A DNA stretch of 64,000 nt from Beta vulgaris subsp. vulgaris (lineage: Eukaryota; Streptophyta; Magnoliopsida; Caryophyllales; Amaranthaceae). The stretch spans positions 56,424,342 to 56,488,341 of the forward strand of contig NC_079204.1 of assembly GCF_026745355.1 (NCBI RefSeq), in the 5' to 3' direction. Each line of letters starts with the position of its first letter. The first letter of the stretch is position 1. The notes under the pieces were generated by a model. That model was not told where the DNA came from, did no database searches, and saw nothing but the letters and a program-made list of their open reading frames with translations. This document shows, piece after piece, positions 48,001 through 59,423 of the stretch. Both the position numbers and the translations under genes were made by a program.

Positions 48001-49188
48001 ATTGCTTCCCTCTTATTGCCACACCAACAAGGATGGAATGTATCCCGGCTTCATTCACTCTTTCATTCCAACACAGTTCGTGATATACGTTCTCTTGAAG
48101 TGCCACAACTCACAAACCAAGAGGATCTGTCTATTTGGCCTTTTACTATGTCGGGCCAATATACTACCAAATCTGGGTACTACTTCCTCTCTCGAAATAC
48201 CGATATCTATCGCATGAACCCCCCTCTCAATTCGGAGTTCTTTCGAATCTTATGGGGATTGCGCATCATGCCAAAATGGAAACTTTTCCTCTGGAAACTG
48301 TTCCATAACGGGTTAGCAACAACATCTAACCTTTCGTAACGTGGTTTGACTAGTTCAGATGTTTGTCCAAATTGTAATTTGGAACCAGAGACATGCCAAC
48401 ACCTTTTTCGATTTTGTCATCTTTCCACGTTAGCATGGCAAACTAGCCAATTGAATCTTAATTCCAATCTGACTCCCCTTGTGAGCTTCAAAGACTGGCT
48501 CATTGCTTGGATACACTATTTCTACCAGCAGGATGGATACAATGGCCCTCGTCTTCCTTTATTTGTGGCTATTTTATGGGCTATTTGGCAGGGACGGAAT
48601 CAAAAGGTCTTCAACAGCACAACTCCTGATCTGCCTCTCATCCGTTCACTTCAGGACAAAGGTATCCAACAACACTTCACCTTTATGGCTACTCCTCTTC
48701 CTCAACCTCGGTTTTTGCATGAGGCACCAGGTCCGCCAGGGTTTCTTTTCGCACATTTTGGGTTCTCCTTCTCCGGGGTACCACAGTTACAGATACAAGT
48801 GGATGGGTCCTGGAAAAAGTTTCTTCCTTTGGCCGGTATTGCTTGGGTTGTTGATAACGTTAGTACTAACGGGAGGGACAAGGTAGCTGCATTTATGCTG
48901 AGTCAGCCCTGGTGGCTGAAGCACGGGCTTGTCTGGGGGCTTTGCTTTGGGCTCAAGCTCAGGGTTATTATCACCTTCTGATCTACACAGATTCCGATAT
49001 TCTGGTCCGGAGTTTGCTTCATCAAGCCACACAACCTATTTCAATTGCCTGGACTCTCAACGACATTCGAATCCTGGGACAACAACTTCAATGGTGTCGT
49101 ATTCTAAAAGTCAATAGGCAACAGGTACGCGGGCAATGACCTGGCCAATCATGTTCGCCTAGGACAGATTCCAATGGCCAACCTGTAG
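45090..49188 (+). pseudogene. LINE ORF2 (endonuclease-RT-RNase H), broken
   Basis: Domains in order. Apurinic-type endonuclease: NILSLNCRG at 45093, FLQETKCS at 45187, VIIGDIN near 45490, SDHAAI near 45750, in several frames. Reverse transcriptase: KSPGMDGSTAEFFK near 46450, then an intact 528-codon frame 46753-48339 with ALKIDMNKAYDRVNW, LRQGDPLSPYLF near 47010 and the catalytic FADD at 47158-47169. The zinc-binding domain at its C-terminus runs into the next frame (48346 onward, CPNCNLEPETCQHLF). RNase H domain: IQVDGSW near 48795, then after a frame change near 48905 AEARACLGALLWAQ and IYTDSDILVRSLL. The end is NDLANHVRLGQ and a TAG at 49186-49188. It has multiple breaks but well-preserved motifs, suggesting a moderately old insertion. 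Confidence 0.88.
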
Positions 49189-50151
49189 TTTGTTTATTTT
49201 ATGATTCTGTACGTTTTACCGATGTCCAAAAAAAAAAAAAAATATCACCAAATTACGATTATATTCTTACAAATTGAGTCCCCAAAACTTAAAATACTTT
49301 ATTTAAATGGTAAATAAATCTCATTGCAACTTGAAGCTATTATTAACCTTCTACTTTAGTCAATTGCTAACCAATAATTTCAACCTAAAAAAATTAAAGA
49401 AAAAATCTCTTTGATTTAATAAATCAATTGATGATGGACATTATACACAAATGCCATTAAGCCTTAAAATATTACATTACAGGTTTACAGCATTACATAT
49501 TGCAAGTTAGTACCTGTCATCGTCTTCGTCAGAGTAGAACAATTAGGCTACTGCCAACATTCTAACAATTGCAAACCATAAAATGAAAGAAAAAAATTGA
49601 TAAATTAATAAACCCAATCGAACAGCAGATGAATGATAGTGTATCTTCAGTCTTGTCGGTTCTTCTTCCCCAAGTTCCCAGAAACCAAAATATAACATAA
49701 CTTGAAGGTATGAATCTTAAATTCTTTTGTCTCAGAATCAATTGGTAATTGATGAAAAAATAGATTGAGTAGAAATATATAAAGAGTAAAAAAAATTAGC
49801 AGTTAACTGAAGATTGAATGGGGAAATTTGAATTGATTTTTCCATATTATGCATAGTTGTTGATAGTGAATGAATAGGAGAAATTTGGAAAGTTGTAGAA
49901 ATTGAGAAATTAAGAATATGGAAGATTTTCAAAAGAACAAATTTTGGAAAATTGAACCGACAAATTAGGGGAAGTTAGAGTGTTATGCTGAATTACTGAA
50001 GACTGAAGTGGTGCGCTGAATATGGAAGATATCAGTTGAGAAGAAGACGTTTTTTTTTAAAGGCTGGGCTTCAATATTTGGGCCCTTAAAATTTTGGGGC
50101 CCTGTGCTAATGGTCTGTTTGCACAGGCCATTAGCCGGCCATGCCTAAACT

Positions 50152-50720
50152 TGACTCGGCTCAAAAATTCGCGAGCTTGAAGGATTCAGAACTCAAACTC
50201 GATTTAAGCTCAAACTGAACTCAAATTCGGATCAAGCTAGTGTAATGCCGAGTGAGGTTGACGAGGTGATGTAGCGCCAAGCTAATGAGGTGGGTCTCGT
50301 TGGTGGTTGCCTGGTTGGGTGTAGGTGACTGCCGTTGGTCTCTTTTTTTACTTTCCTTAACGGATGGCTAAGATATATTATTTGGATTCTTTATATCCCA
50401 TTCATTGATTTACTTGTATAAATTCCTTTTAATTTTTTAGGGGAAATTCCCATCTATTGATTTGGTTGTATTAAATTCTTTCTTTTTTATATATAAAAAA
50501 GTAAATATTTATTGAAAAATAATTTAAACTTTATGGAAAAAACTAAAAATATATATATGTAACATTTTTTCGAGTATCTTACTAGTTCTTCGAATCGAGT
50601 ATCCGGTAACTCGACTCGACTCAACTCATTAATTTGTCGAATCGAGCTCAGTCAAGTCGAGATTTAACTGAGTCGAGCTCGAGTAATTCGCAGACTGTCT
50701 CGACTCATTAACACCCCTAG
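50152..50720. repeat. GAGTCGAGC-rich repeat, right part
   Basis: Motifs such as CTCGACTCG and GAGCTCGAGT fill both ends of this block. It ends CATTAACACCCCTA, the same terminal wording as the repeat at 2606-2973. The matching left part lies before 42540, so the hAT-like element appears to have landed inside it. No clear target duplication for this outer repeat could be read. Confidence 0.5.
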
Positions 50721-50840
50721 TCACCCGCTTATTATTTTATGGTTTTTCAATTTTCGTTGTTGGGGTTTTTGAGTCAACTCCATACATTTTTCGTTTCTCT
50801 CACCTCCACAGCTCCACTCCCTATTCCTCTCACTCTCAAG
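50721..50840 (+). promoter_or_regulatory. Left part of the PYR4 upstream/leader DNA
   Basis: CT-rich sequence (TTTCTCTCACCTCC) typical of a plant 5' leader. An ATG at 50739 opens a frame that stays open to the insertion point at 50840. The last eight bases, CTCTCAAG (50833-50840), are the left target copy of the hAT-like element. Confidence 0.4.
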
Positions 50841-52020
50841 CAGGGGCGGATTTACTATGGGTTCACTGGGTTCAGGTGAACCTAGTGATTTTTGGAAAAA
50901 AATTGCCTTTTTTTTTTTAATTAAAAATATTTTTTGGTATTAAATATAGGGAAAAGCTATATGCAGCCCTAAGGGCTGTATATAAGAAGCTAAAAATGGA
51001 AATAAGTTGCATTAATTGATCATTTATTACATTGGTTGATGCAAAAATTTTCCATAAAGTCATAACTTATTTCCATTTTAAGTAGTGTATTTATGTCTTA
51101 TATGCAACCCTAAGGGCTGCATATAGCATAACCCTTAAATATATACTATATGCGTGCAAAATAAAACATGAAGGTCTGAGGTTCGAAACCTCATAGTCCT
51201 TTTTTTTTTTAAAACCTTCTCATTTCTTTTCCCCCACAACCCAGCCAACATTTTTCGGGTTTCTCCCAAACCAAAACCCTAACTAGTAGCTCCCTAGTCC
51301 CTAGCAACGAGCCAAAGCCAACCAGCGACGCTGCGACGACGGCCCACGGCCAGTCGTCCACCGTGACACCGTCTTTCCCACCGCGACAGCGAACCAGCAG
51401 GCAGGCCGCAGGCGGCAGCAACCTTTCCGGCCATTTAAAAGGTAAAGCCTAAACCCAGATCTTCAATTTTAAATATGAATTTACTATTTCAGATTTTAGT
51501 CTTTTACACATTAGATGATTAAAATATGTAATTGTAGTTATTTAATTTTGTTAATCATTTAAATGTTGGTTGTTGTCTTGTTGAATAATGAATACTTGAA
51601 TGAATGAATGTGGAATGTGTACTTTGGAGTTTGGATTGTGATTTGTGAATGTTGAATAAATTTTCAATGAATGAATGTGGATTGTGGATTGTGGATGAAT
51701 GAATGATTAATGTGATTGAACTTTGTAGTGTCTAGACTCATGGTATGGGTGATCAACTATTGAATGATAGCTTAGTCATATTTCTTGAGAGAGATCTTTT
51801 TGTTCAAGTTAGTGATGATGATGTATTAAAATGTTTCCAAAGTATGAAAACTCGTAGGATGCTTTTGTAATTTTTTTATTGATGTAATGTAATGAATTAA
51901 CATTCTATTTAGCTATTGTAGTTTGATATTTGAATTAATGTATTGAACTTTGATTGAATGAATGTATTTTTTCTTTACCGGCTCCGAACCCATAGGGTCG
52001 GAATCCTGGATACACCATTG
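50841..52020. mobile_element. hAT-like element upstream of PYR4
   Basis: It starts CAGGGGCGGATTTACTATGG and ends TCCTGGATACACCATTG. Read inward from the right it begins CAATGGTGTATCCAGG and both ends continue to TATGGGTTC, a typical non-autonomous hAT terminus. A perfect 8-bp duplication, CTCTCAAG, lies at 50833-50840 and 52021-52028. It is 1180 bp with no transposase. It contains a nested 9-bp-TSD MITE and a GC-rich stretch (about 51290-51420) rich in CGACG/GGCGGC that could be captured host sequence. Confidence 0.88.
50949..51134. mobile_element. Mutator-like MITE nested in a hAT-like element
   Basis: Terminal inverted repeats of about 40 bases share the core GCTATATGCAGCCC on both strands. 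A 9-bp duplication, TTAAATATA, flanks it at 50940-50948 and 51135-51143. Nine-base duplications point to Mutator-type transposition. The 186-bp element has no coding capacity. Confidence 0.8.
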
Positions 52021-52028
52021 CTCTCAAG

Positions 52029-53387
52029 AAGACTAACACACGCCAATTCAGATCTGAAGTTTCTTATTTTCTCTATCCTCTTCCTCGTGCTCGAATTGCA
52101 GAAGCTCGTTCCTGGTTCTACTTTTGTTCCTTTTGTTCAGACGATTTGTGTTATTGTTTCAAATGTTGGTGTCAAATTGCGACTTTTAGATATACTTCAT
52201 GTGATTATTCATGCCATTGTTTCTATGCGGTTGTTATTGTGTTGTTTCATGAATTCAACGTATTTTTTCGTTATCTCATATACTTGGTTATTTTCATGTT
52301 TTTATGATTCGAATTTCTGGTATAACTTCTTCATTCATGTTTGTTTCATGGAACTAGATGATAAAAAAATTTATATTACAATTTGTAGATGGGCATATTT
52401 TCATGCCATTGTTCACTTGTTCTTGATTATATCATCAAATCAATTTTTCAAGTGTTGTGGCTGGAAATCAGGAATGATTGACCTGTCATCCCTGGCCCCC
52501 TCTTGCCGTCGCTTGTTAATTAATGCAAAGATTGATTTTTTTTTTTATCTATATGAGCCACGAATGCAGTACAAAGAAGAGGAGGAGATTCGAACCTATG
52601 ACCTATTGTTCATAGTACATCAATCTTAACCACTAGGCCAAGACATCACTGGTGTTTTTGCAACTTGCCATAGCACTAATTCCATATTTTGTAGAAGGAT
52701 ACTTATATGATATCAATCATGTAATTATTGTCCTAGATTGATTATGTTCTTGCAACTTGCCATAGCACTAATTCTATATTTTGTAGAAGGATTTTAGGAT
52801 GTGATATTTAGGAAATAGAACCTTTGTATTTAACATTATTTATATATCTATTTGTCACTCTGAACAATATCAAGCATTAAAGATGATATTAATGGCTATA
52901 CTATATGATAACAATCATTGGAACTTTTGTTGTTCGTTGTACCAAGTGTTGTATATTTTGTGTCTGTAAAGAAGCTTTTTTAGCATTTCAAGACTAGTAC
53001 TTACTACTTAGGCACAGTTTGATGAAGGGTAAAATTTTGGTTTCAATTTATGTTCTTTGTCTTGCTTTTTAGTGTAAGTCCATGACTGATTCTTACTCTT
53101 GCATCGTGTGTGGTTTAACATGATGTTAGTGACTTATTGTTATGAAACTAGTCAAAAATGCCTACACTCATCTATAGAGACTGAGAGACCTCATATAATC
53201 TTGCATCTTTCAAATGATCATGATTTCTTGTCTTCATCAACTGTTCTTTTGCTAAATATGTTAGTGTCTTAAAGTTGTTGCTACTAAATCTTATGAAGCA
53301 ATCTTTGATGACTTATCTTTTTAGGCATCAAATTTGCCTATTCCCGGGTTTGAAACACACAACGGACTAAATATCAAAGCAGTAAAG
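52029..53387 (+). other. PYR4 leader exon and first intron region
   Basis: Just right of the hAT-like element the DNA is again CT-rich and leader-like (52029-52115) with no ATG before 52164. The acceptor TTTTTAG at 53324 starts the exon that contains the PYR4 ATG at 53388. No other ATG lies between the acceptor and that start, and the 21 codons between them are open in frame. A donor for the leader exon cannot be fixed; CTG|GTTCTA near 52112 is one candidate. Confidence 0.4.
52536..52650 (-). repeat. tRNA-derived SINE-like segment
   Basis: Read on the minus strand: TTGGCCTAGTGGTTAAG (A-box-like, 52627-52643), then GGTTCGAATC (B-box-like, 52588-52597), then about 40 bases and an A-rich tail (T-run at 52537-52546 on the plus strand). 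That arrangement fits a short SINE. No target duplication could be defined. Confidence 0.5.
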
Positions 53388-56300
53388 ATGGAACTGACTC
53401 TAACACGCCCTGATGACTGGCATCTTCATCTCCGCGATGGAGATCTTCTTGCTACTGTTGCTCCTCACAGGTTAGTTATAAGAGAAAGAATGATCATTTT
53501 GAATGTGTGATACTTATGTGGGTTACTATAAAGTGTGCCTTATCCTTTTGTAATTCAGTGCAAGACATTTTGGAAGGGCAATCGTTATGCCGAATCTAAG
53601 GCCTCCTGTTACTACTACAGGTGCTGCTATTGCTTACCGAAAGTCTATTATGGAAGTATTGCCTGATGATAGCGACTTCAATCCTCTCATGACACTTTAT
53701 TTGACTGATACGACCAGCCCTAATGAGATCAAGCTTGCCAGTAAGTCCTAACTTGTAGTTGAATCTGAAAATATATGTTATTCATTTTGTAACTGTCTCC
53801 TAATCCCTAGAGCTGATCATGGATTTTTATTATGACAAGGACTAGAAAACTTACGTCAACATATGCCTGTGTGTTCGGTGACAAGCACCATCTACCGATA
53901 CAATCCAAGAAGTCTTTGTTTGCAGAGCCATCTCTTATTTTGGCATGAAATATAACTTCTTTTCCTTCGTTTTGTATCTCCATATATCTTACTAAGCCAG
54001 TGCTCTTTCAGCTTTTCATTCCCTTGCCATATTCCCATATTTGTCACTGTTCTCGCACATTTTCTTCCGCTTCTCTGATGATGGAGTGCTGCAGATTTAT
54101 TACTTTTAGAACTGTTTGTCTGGTTTGGTTCTAGGTGTTCCTTCATCGGAGTCTGGGAGATATTATTTAGCATTAGGTATCGATTGCAGAGTGAAAAATG
54201 TGCTCTAAATCATATTCACCTAACCAGCACACATTATATTTCAACTAGTACTATAGAATGTTATTTTGATTTTTGATTGGTAATGACTGATTCTTTTGAC
54301 AGGAAAAAGTGAGGTGGTATATGCTGTCAAATTATACCCTGCTGGCGCAACAACTAATTCTCAGGACGGTGTCACTGATCTTTTAGGAAAGTGTCTGCCT
54401 GTGCTTGAAGAGATGGCTGAGCAAGATATGCCTCTTCTGGTAAGGTTTTTATCACATATAAACGCAGGGTTTCGTGATGTCTTTTCTTTCATCAATTCTT
54501 AATTTGGGTTTGTCTCGTTTGTTTTGATCTTTTAGTCCCTTCTATTTTACCTATGATAGTATCAAATTTCACTATTTGACCTTCAATTTTAGGCAAAATT
54601 CCATGTATAGGTTTCTCCCAATGTGATTTGCACTTAATGTTTAGGCAAATTAGCTTTTCTGGGTAGCAAGATGTAACCATCAATCTATTTGGTATATTTC
54701 CCATTTGAACGAAAACCTTATAATTTCCCAACTCCTTTTAACATCCCCTTAAATGGTTTCTGCCTTGAGTTTTTTCCTTCATCTTTCTTATCCCTTTTTC
54801 CCATCTTAATTCTATCCTTTTGTGGTTGTGAGCTCACCGGTTGAGTATGGTGATATATGCAACAGTATTTTTGTTTGGGAAGCAATGAATAGCAACGCAA
54901 AGAGGTATTAGAACAAAGAGTAAAGATGTTGTAGTTCTTGCACCACCATACCTTGTTGAAACAAGAACAAAGATTGGCTTCTCTCCTCCTTCAGTAAATT
55001 GAAGGAAGGATTTTTCAGCGTTAACGTTGTCTATTAGGTCCTACTTGGTATCATTACCAATTTTCAGATTTCGAGCACTATATCATTCAGTTAATTACTT
55101 ATACTAATCATGATTTATTATTAATGAAAACTGCCAAGAAAGAACTACTACTATACTGAAGAGTGTAAAATCAGAATGATAATTAACAAGCCTTTTTTGG
55201 TGGAAGGAGTCTTGGTCTTTGAAAAATCATTGTTTTTTATTAGTTGTTATGCCTTTGCATGAGAAGCTTGGGGTTCTTGCTTCTGTTGATTGTTTTCTGG
55301 TGCCAATTAGTTTTGGCAAGAGATTGAATATGAAGGGAACTTCTGGAGAATGGAGATGATCATTCTCATATGTTCAGACTTCAGTTACACATTGTTAACA
55401 AATGGATGTCTACCAAAATATGATTTATTATGACAATTTGTGAGATGAAGTTATGAGCTTCTACTTGTATTATTTGTGAATTGTTGGACCTTTCTAGTGC
55501 TACTTGGGTAATCAAATAGGAGTAATGCCTTGATGGGATCATGATGAGTGATAATTTATTAGCTCTTTACCTCACTCTCTCCGAGCAAATGTGAAAAATA
55601 TAAAAGCATATCTACTGATTATGATATTTTGTGTGATGATAGGTCCATGGAGAAGTTACAGATCCTGATGTAGATATATTTGATCGTGAAAAGGTTTTTA
55701 TTGAGTCAGTTTTAAGACCTTTAATTCAGAAATTACCACAGCTAAAGGTTGTGATGGAACACATCACTACTGCTGATGCTGTCAAGTTTATTGAGTCCTG
55801 TAATGGAGGTAAGATTGCTGTTATATTCATGACAATGTCTATCAATTAGGTGTGTTAGTTAATTGTTGAACAATTCTTGATTTTCTTTCAGTATCCAATT
55901 TGACCTGTCCATTATCTTACTCCTTTATGTTTATCAGGAAATGTAGCAGCCACTGTGACGCCGCAGCACCTTGTTCTGAATAGAAACTCTCTCTTCCAAG
56001 GAGGGTTGCAACCGCATAACTATTGTCTTCCAGTGCTCAAAAGAGAAATCCATAGTATGTGAGATTTGAGTCCGATTGCGTACTATTCTTCAACTAGTCA
56101 AGAAGAAAGAGGCTGGGGGTGGTGTTTTCACACAAGACTCAGTCCTGCTCCGTTGGTCTCTGCTTGTCTGATTTGTACCCTTTTGATTGCTTATGCAGGA
56201 CAGGCACTTGTTTCAGCGGTAACCAGCGGGAGCAAGCAATATTTTCTTGGGACTGATAGTGCTCCTCATGAAAGGCGGAGGAAAGAATGTTCGTGTGGAT

Positions 56301-57886
56301 GTGCTGGAATCTATAATTCCCCTGTTGCTCTATCACTATATGCCAAAGTATTTGAAGAGGTATACTTCATTGAATGCATTTATATTTATTATGTACTATG
56401 CCAAAACATTATGGTTTTCACTCATTGAGCTTATGTTGGATACTTATATGATATATGCTGTCCAAATGTTTGGCCCCGCCTCCTCCTGTGCATGTGGAAT
56501 GTAACAAAATAGAGTCGATCTGAACTAGCCTATATACTTGTTTTTATAGATCTTCATGTTCAGTACAGTTGCTTGAGAACAAAAATTCTATTTAAGATGA
56601 AAGAGGAGAAAGATAAGGTGAACGGGGACTAAAGGTGGTTCTGATGGTCAACCTTCAAATGCTGCAATTACGAATTATAAATGATAATTCTCTACCTTTA
56701 CCATGTTTCTTCTAAAGGGTCAACTCAACTCTTGGTTAACATAACAATAACATGGACCAAACTGCCAAAATATGCTACATTTTCTCTTCCACCAGACTCC
56801 CTTTTCTAAATTTCCCCCCAAATGAAAAAGAAATTTGGGAACAATCGTTTGCATAAGAAATTTGGAAACCACAGTATGCGTTGCAATTTCCCATCAGGTT
56901 GATACACACGCTTTAAAATTTAAATTTAGGCAGTGCAATCTCCCATCAGGTTGATACACATGCCTAAAATTCAGGTGTGGTTAATACTTGCTGTGAACTA
57001 GTCTGTGATTGCTTGTTCGAAAATTATGGGGTCTCCTCACAGTTGGGAGCATGATAATTTGGATTTTCTTTCTTGCTTTATCGCCTTACCATGTAGTAGA
57101 CATCGGTTCTCCGATCTTGCATCTGCAGTGGTTCAAATTAAGTACTAGTTGTTTGGACGTTGAGGCTTTCGTTATCCTATTCTTTAACATGAAATTGCAC
57201 CCTCCTTTTTTTTTGGGAGGTGTGTGTTATTCTTCCATCCATTTCCGAGTCGATTAAATACCATAAAGGTATGGATATTTCAAGCAAAAAAAAAAGAAAA
57301 AGGTTGTGTCTAGCAAAAATGAGACACCTCTCTCATCTAGAGCTCCTCAACATGCTTTTGAAATAAAATCATTAGCGTACAAAGTTAAGATTTTAGTTGA
57401 TTGTTGTCTTAGCAGCAAGTAATGCATCCTCTTATATGTCCCTTTATATCTGTGTCTGTTGTATTTGCCCTCATTAGCTGTTGGATGTATGTTGTTTTTT
57501 AGGATGAAATCTTTGCTGATATCTTCTTCTATAGTATTTTCTCATGAATCTTGTTGTTTCACTTCTACCATATTTTTACTTCTTTTGACAAGGGAAATAA
57601 AGAGAAGACACCGGCCATTTCATCTCTTATGCTTCCCTTTATATCGTATAGCATTTACTGCCAGTCAATTTGCTGTTTTTTTTTTGCTATTCAGGCTGGT
57701 GCCCTTGACAAGTTAGAGGCATTTACAAGCTTTAATGGACCTGATTTCTATGGTCTTCCAAGGAATACGTCGAAGATCAAGTTGAAAAAAGAACCATGGA
57801 AAGTCCTAGAGCGTATACCTTTCCCATCCGGAGAAATAATCCCTATGTTTGCTGGACAAATGCTTGACTGGAAGCCATCTTTCTGA
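53388..57886 (+). CDS. PYR4: Dihydroorotase (pyrimidine synthesis, step 3)
   Basis: Zinc enzyme that closes N-carbamoyl-aspartate to dihydroorotate. Seven exons: 53388-53470, 53559-53740, 54303-54439, 55643-55808, 55938-56054, 56199-56359 and 57695-57886, all GT..AG and in frame, giving 345 residues. This is the bacterial PyrC-like (class II) type used in plants. Metal and catalytic residues are all visible: H12 and H14 in WHLHLRDGD, the lysine to be carboxylated at K98 (VKLYPAG), H136 (VHGE), H174 (MEHIT) and D248 (GTDSAPH). The start is the first ATG after the exon's acceptor and sits at the conserved [11 protein letters not shown]. With this start there is no organelle-targeting extension, though plant dihydroorotase is reported to be plastid-targeted. 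An upstream coding exon may exist, and a hAT-like element lies in that region. Intron 6 is 1335 bp; no break is seen in the coding part. Confidence 0.94.
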
Positions 57887-59226
57887 GATCATCTCTTATC
57901 CATCTTTACCATCTGTACTTTCCCTTTCTTTTGTGTCTCATTGATGAGAAATGTGTACTGCTTGAACATCAATTTTGTGGACAGTCAGTTTGTAAGACCT
58001 CTTACCTTATTTAGCAAAAAAAAAGGACCAACAAGTGCTTGGATCAAGTGGTAGTAAGAGGTTTCGGCTCAATCAAAGGATTCAGATTCGAGCTTCAAGC
58101 ACTTGTTTGGAGAGCTCCCCCCAATCGAGCATTCCCTGCCCAAATCTAAGATCATTCGAACTCTGGTAGGCTCTAAATTACTGTGTATTTTTTCTTTATC
58201 TTCTACCCCTTGACATGAAAAAGGGGGTTCAAATTTTCCAATTTAATTTCTACAAGACAAATTTATAATAATTCTAATAAAGTTCTATACTAGCTTAATC
58301 TTACCTTTATTTTATATAGAAGTTTGCTTCAGTCTAGAAGGGTGATTTACTGATTTTCATCAATCTTTGTCAAAATATTGTTCGAGTTTTGTATGTTCGT
58401 CTTGTAACACAACGTACCTTGATCAATGTGTAAACTTTCTCCATGTGAGTTGTAATTGAAGCATCAGTTAATTAATAATTACATGGTATTGCCACTATAG
58501 TACTAGACCTAGACACAAGAAAGCGCGTAAATCATACTGCCTCCGTTCTATATTAATTGTCATATTTGGGGAATAAAAATAAATAAAGGAATATTATTTA
58601 TGTTGTTTCTCACTTATTATATTACTTTTGACGAATAGAAATTAAGTTAGGTGGAATATTTAATGGTTTTGTCGTTTATTATTATATAACTTGCATGTTT
58701 GAGCACTCAAAAAGCCCTCAAAACATATTTTTAGAATGGAAAAAAAAAAGTGATTTTGATCATTAAGAAGTATTTTATGCAGGGACTCAATAATGATGTA
58801 CTTGATCAAAGTTTTTGGTTAATTTTTTAGTGGCACTCAATGACAAAACATGTCATAATTTGAGATTTTTTGTTTTAGACACGAGCTAGTTAATGATTTC
58901 CAATAGCTAATCAATGGCAATTATTAGTACTACGAAACAAAATAAGGGCAACTAGTATTAATATGTTCGAGTGGGACTTTGTACGGGCATTACTGCATTA
59001 CTTTAGGTATTTAAAAAATACGAACGATTTTAAGTAAATACGAACAATAAATAGTGATAAAGTAGTGAGTCATATTTATGCATTGAGGTGTTGCCAAGAA
59101 CCGGCTTACAAACTGGCAAATACAATAAAACTGCAGCACATACTACAATAATGGCTTCCAATAAATAGAATAAAGTTTTCAAACCGGTATAATAATGCAC
59201 AGGTTAAAACTAATTATACTGTAATA
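57887..59226. other. PYR4 3' flank and intergenic DNA
   Basis: Contains the PYR4 3' UTR. About 58030-58150 has TGGATCAAGTGGTAGTAAG and, about 40 bases on, GATTCGAGC, loosely like tRNA A and B boxes, possibly another SINE relic. A solo Stowaway-type end (CTGCCTCCGTTC) lies near 58540 without a visible partner. No gene. Confidence 0.4.
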
Positions 59227-59393
59227 CTCCCTCCGTTTTCTAAATATTTTCCCTCTTTTCGTTTAATTGCGTTTCCAAAAGATCTTCCCTCTTTTGCTTT
59301 ATTCCTTATTTGGAATTTTTTTCCCCTTTTTATTCTCTCATGTCCCTATCATATGGTCCAGTAACAAGGAAGATCTTTAGGAAACGGAGGTAG
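59227..59393. mobile_element. Stowaway-like MITE
   Basis: The left end CTCCCTCCGTTTTCTAAATA and the reverse of the right end CTACCTCCGTTTCCTAAAGA are inverted repeats. TA is duplicated on both sides (59225-59226 and 59394-59395). Sub-repeats GATCTTCCCTC/GGAAGATC lie inside. Confidence 0.78.
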
Positions 59394-59423
59394 TATATTC
59401 TAGCACAATAATATATCTATACA

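Larger units (their letters stand above)
42664..49242 (+). mobile_element. Full-length decayed L1-type LINE
   Basis: A 13-bp target duplication, TATCACCAAATTA, lies at 42651-42663 before the element and at 49243-49255 directly after a poly(A) tail (about 49228-49242). That is the signature of target-primed reverse transcription. The order is 5' UTR (42664-43186), gag-like ORF1, then ORF2 with endonuclease, reverse transcriptase, zinc-binding and RNase H domains, then 3' UTR and poly(A). Both ORFs carry frameshifts and stops, so this copy cannot move by itself. It lies wholly inside the hAT-like element. Confidence 0.93.
42548..50143. mobile_element. hAT-like element split by a LINE
   Basis: The outer ends are CAGGGCCGTC at the left and GCCGGCCATG at the right (reverse CATGGCCGGC). 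They are bounded by a perfect 8-bp duplication, CCTAAACT, at 42540-42547 and 50144-50151. Without the LINE and its duplicated target the element is about 1 kb. Its remaining interior (42548-42663 and 49256-50143) is AT-rich with GGCCCT motifs near both ends and has no transposase, so it is non-autonomous. Confidence 0.83.

Noticed and set aside
51209..51421. 70-codon minus-strand frame in the hAT-like element
   Set aside because: Lies in a short GC-rich tract within a non-autonomous element; no transposase or known domain.
51958..52629. 223-codon plus-strand open frame
   Set aside because: Starts inside the hAT-like element, crosses its end and runs into a SINE-like segment; hydrophobic by composition, no family match.
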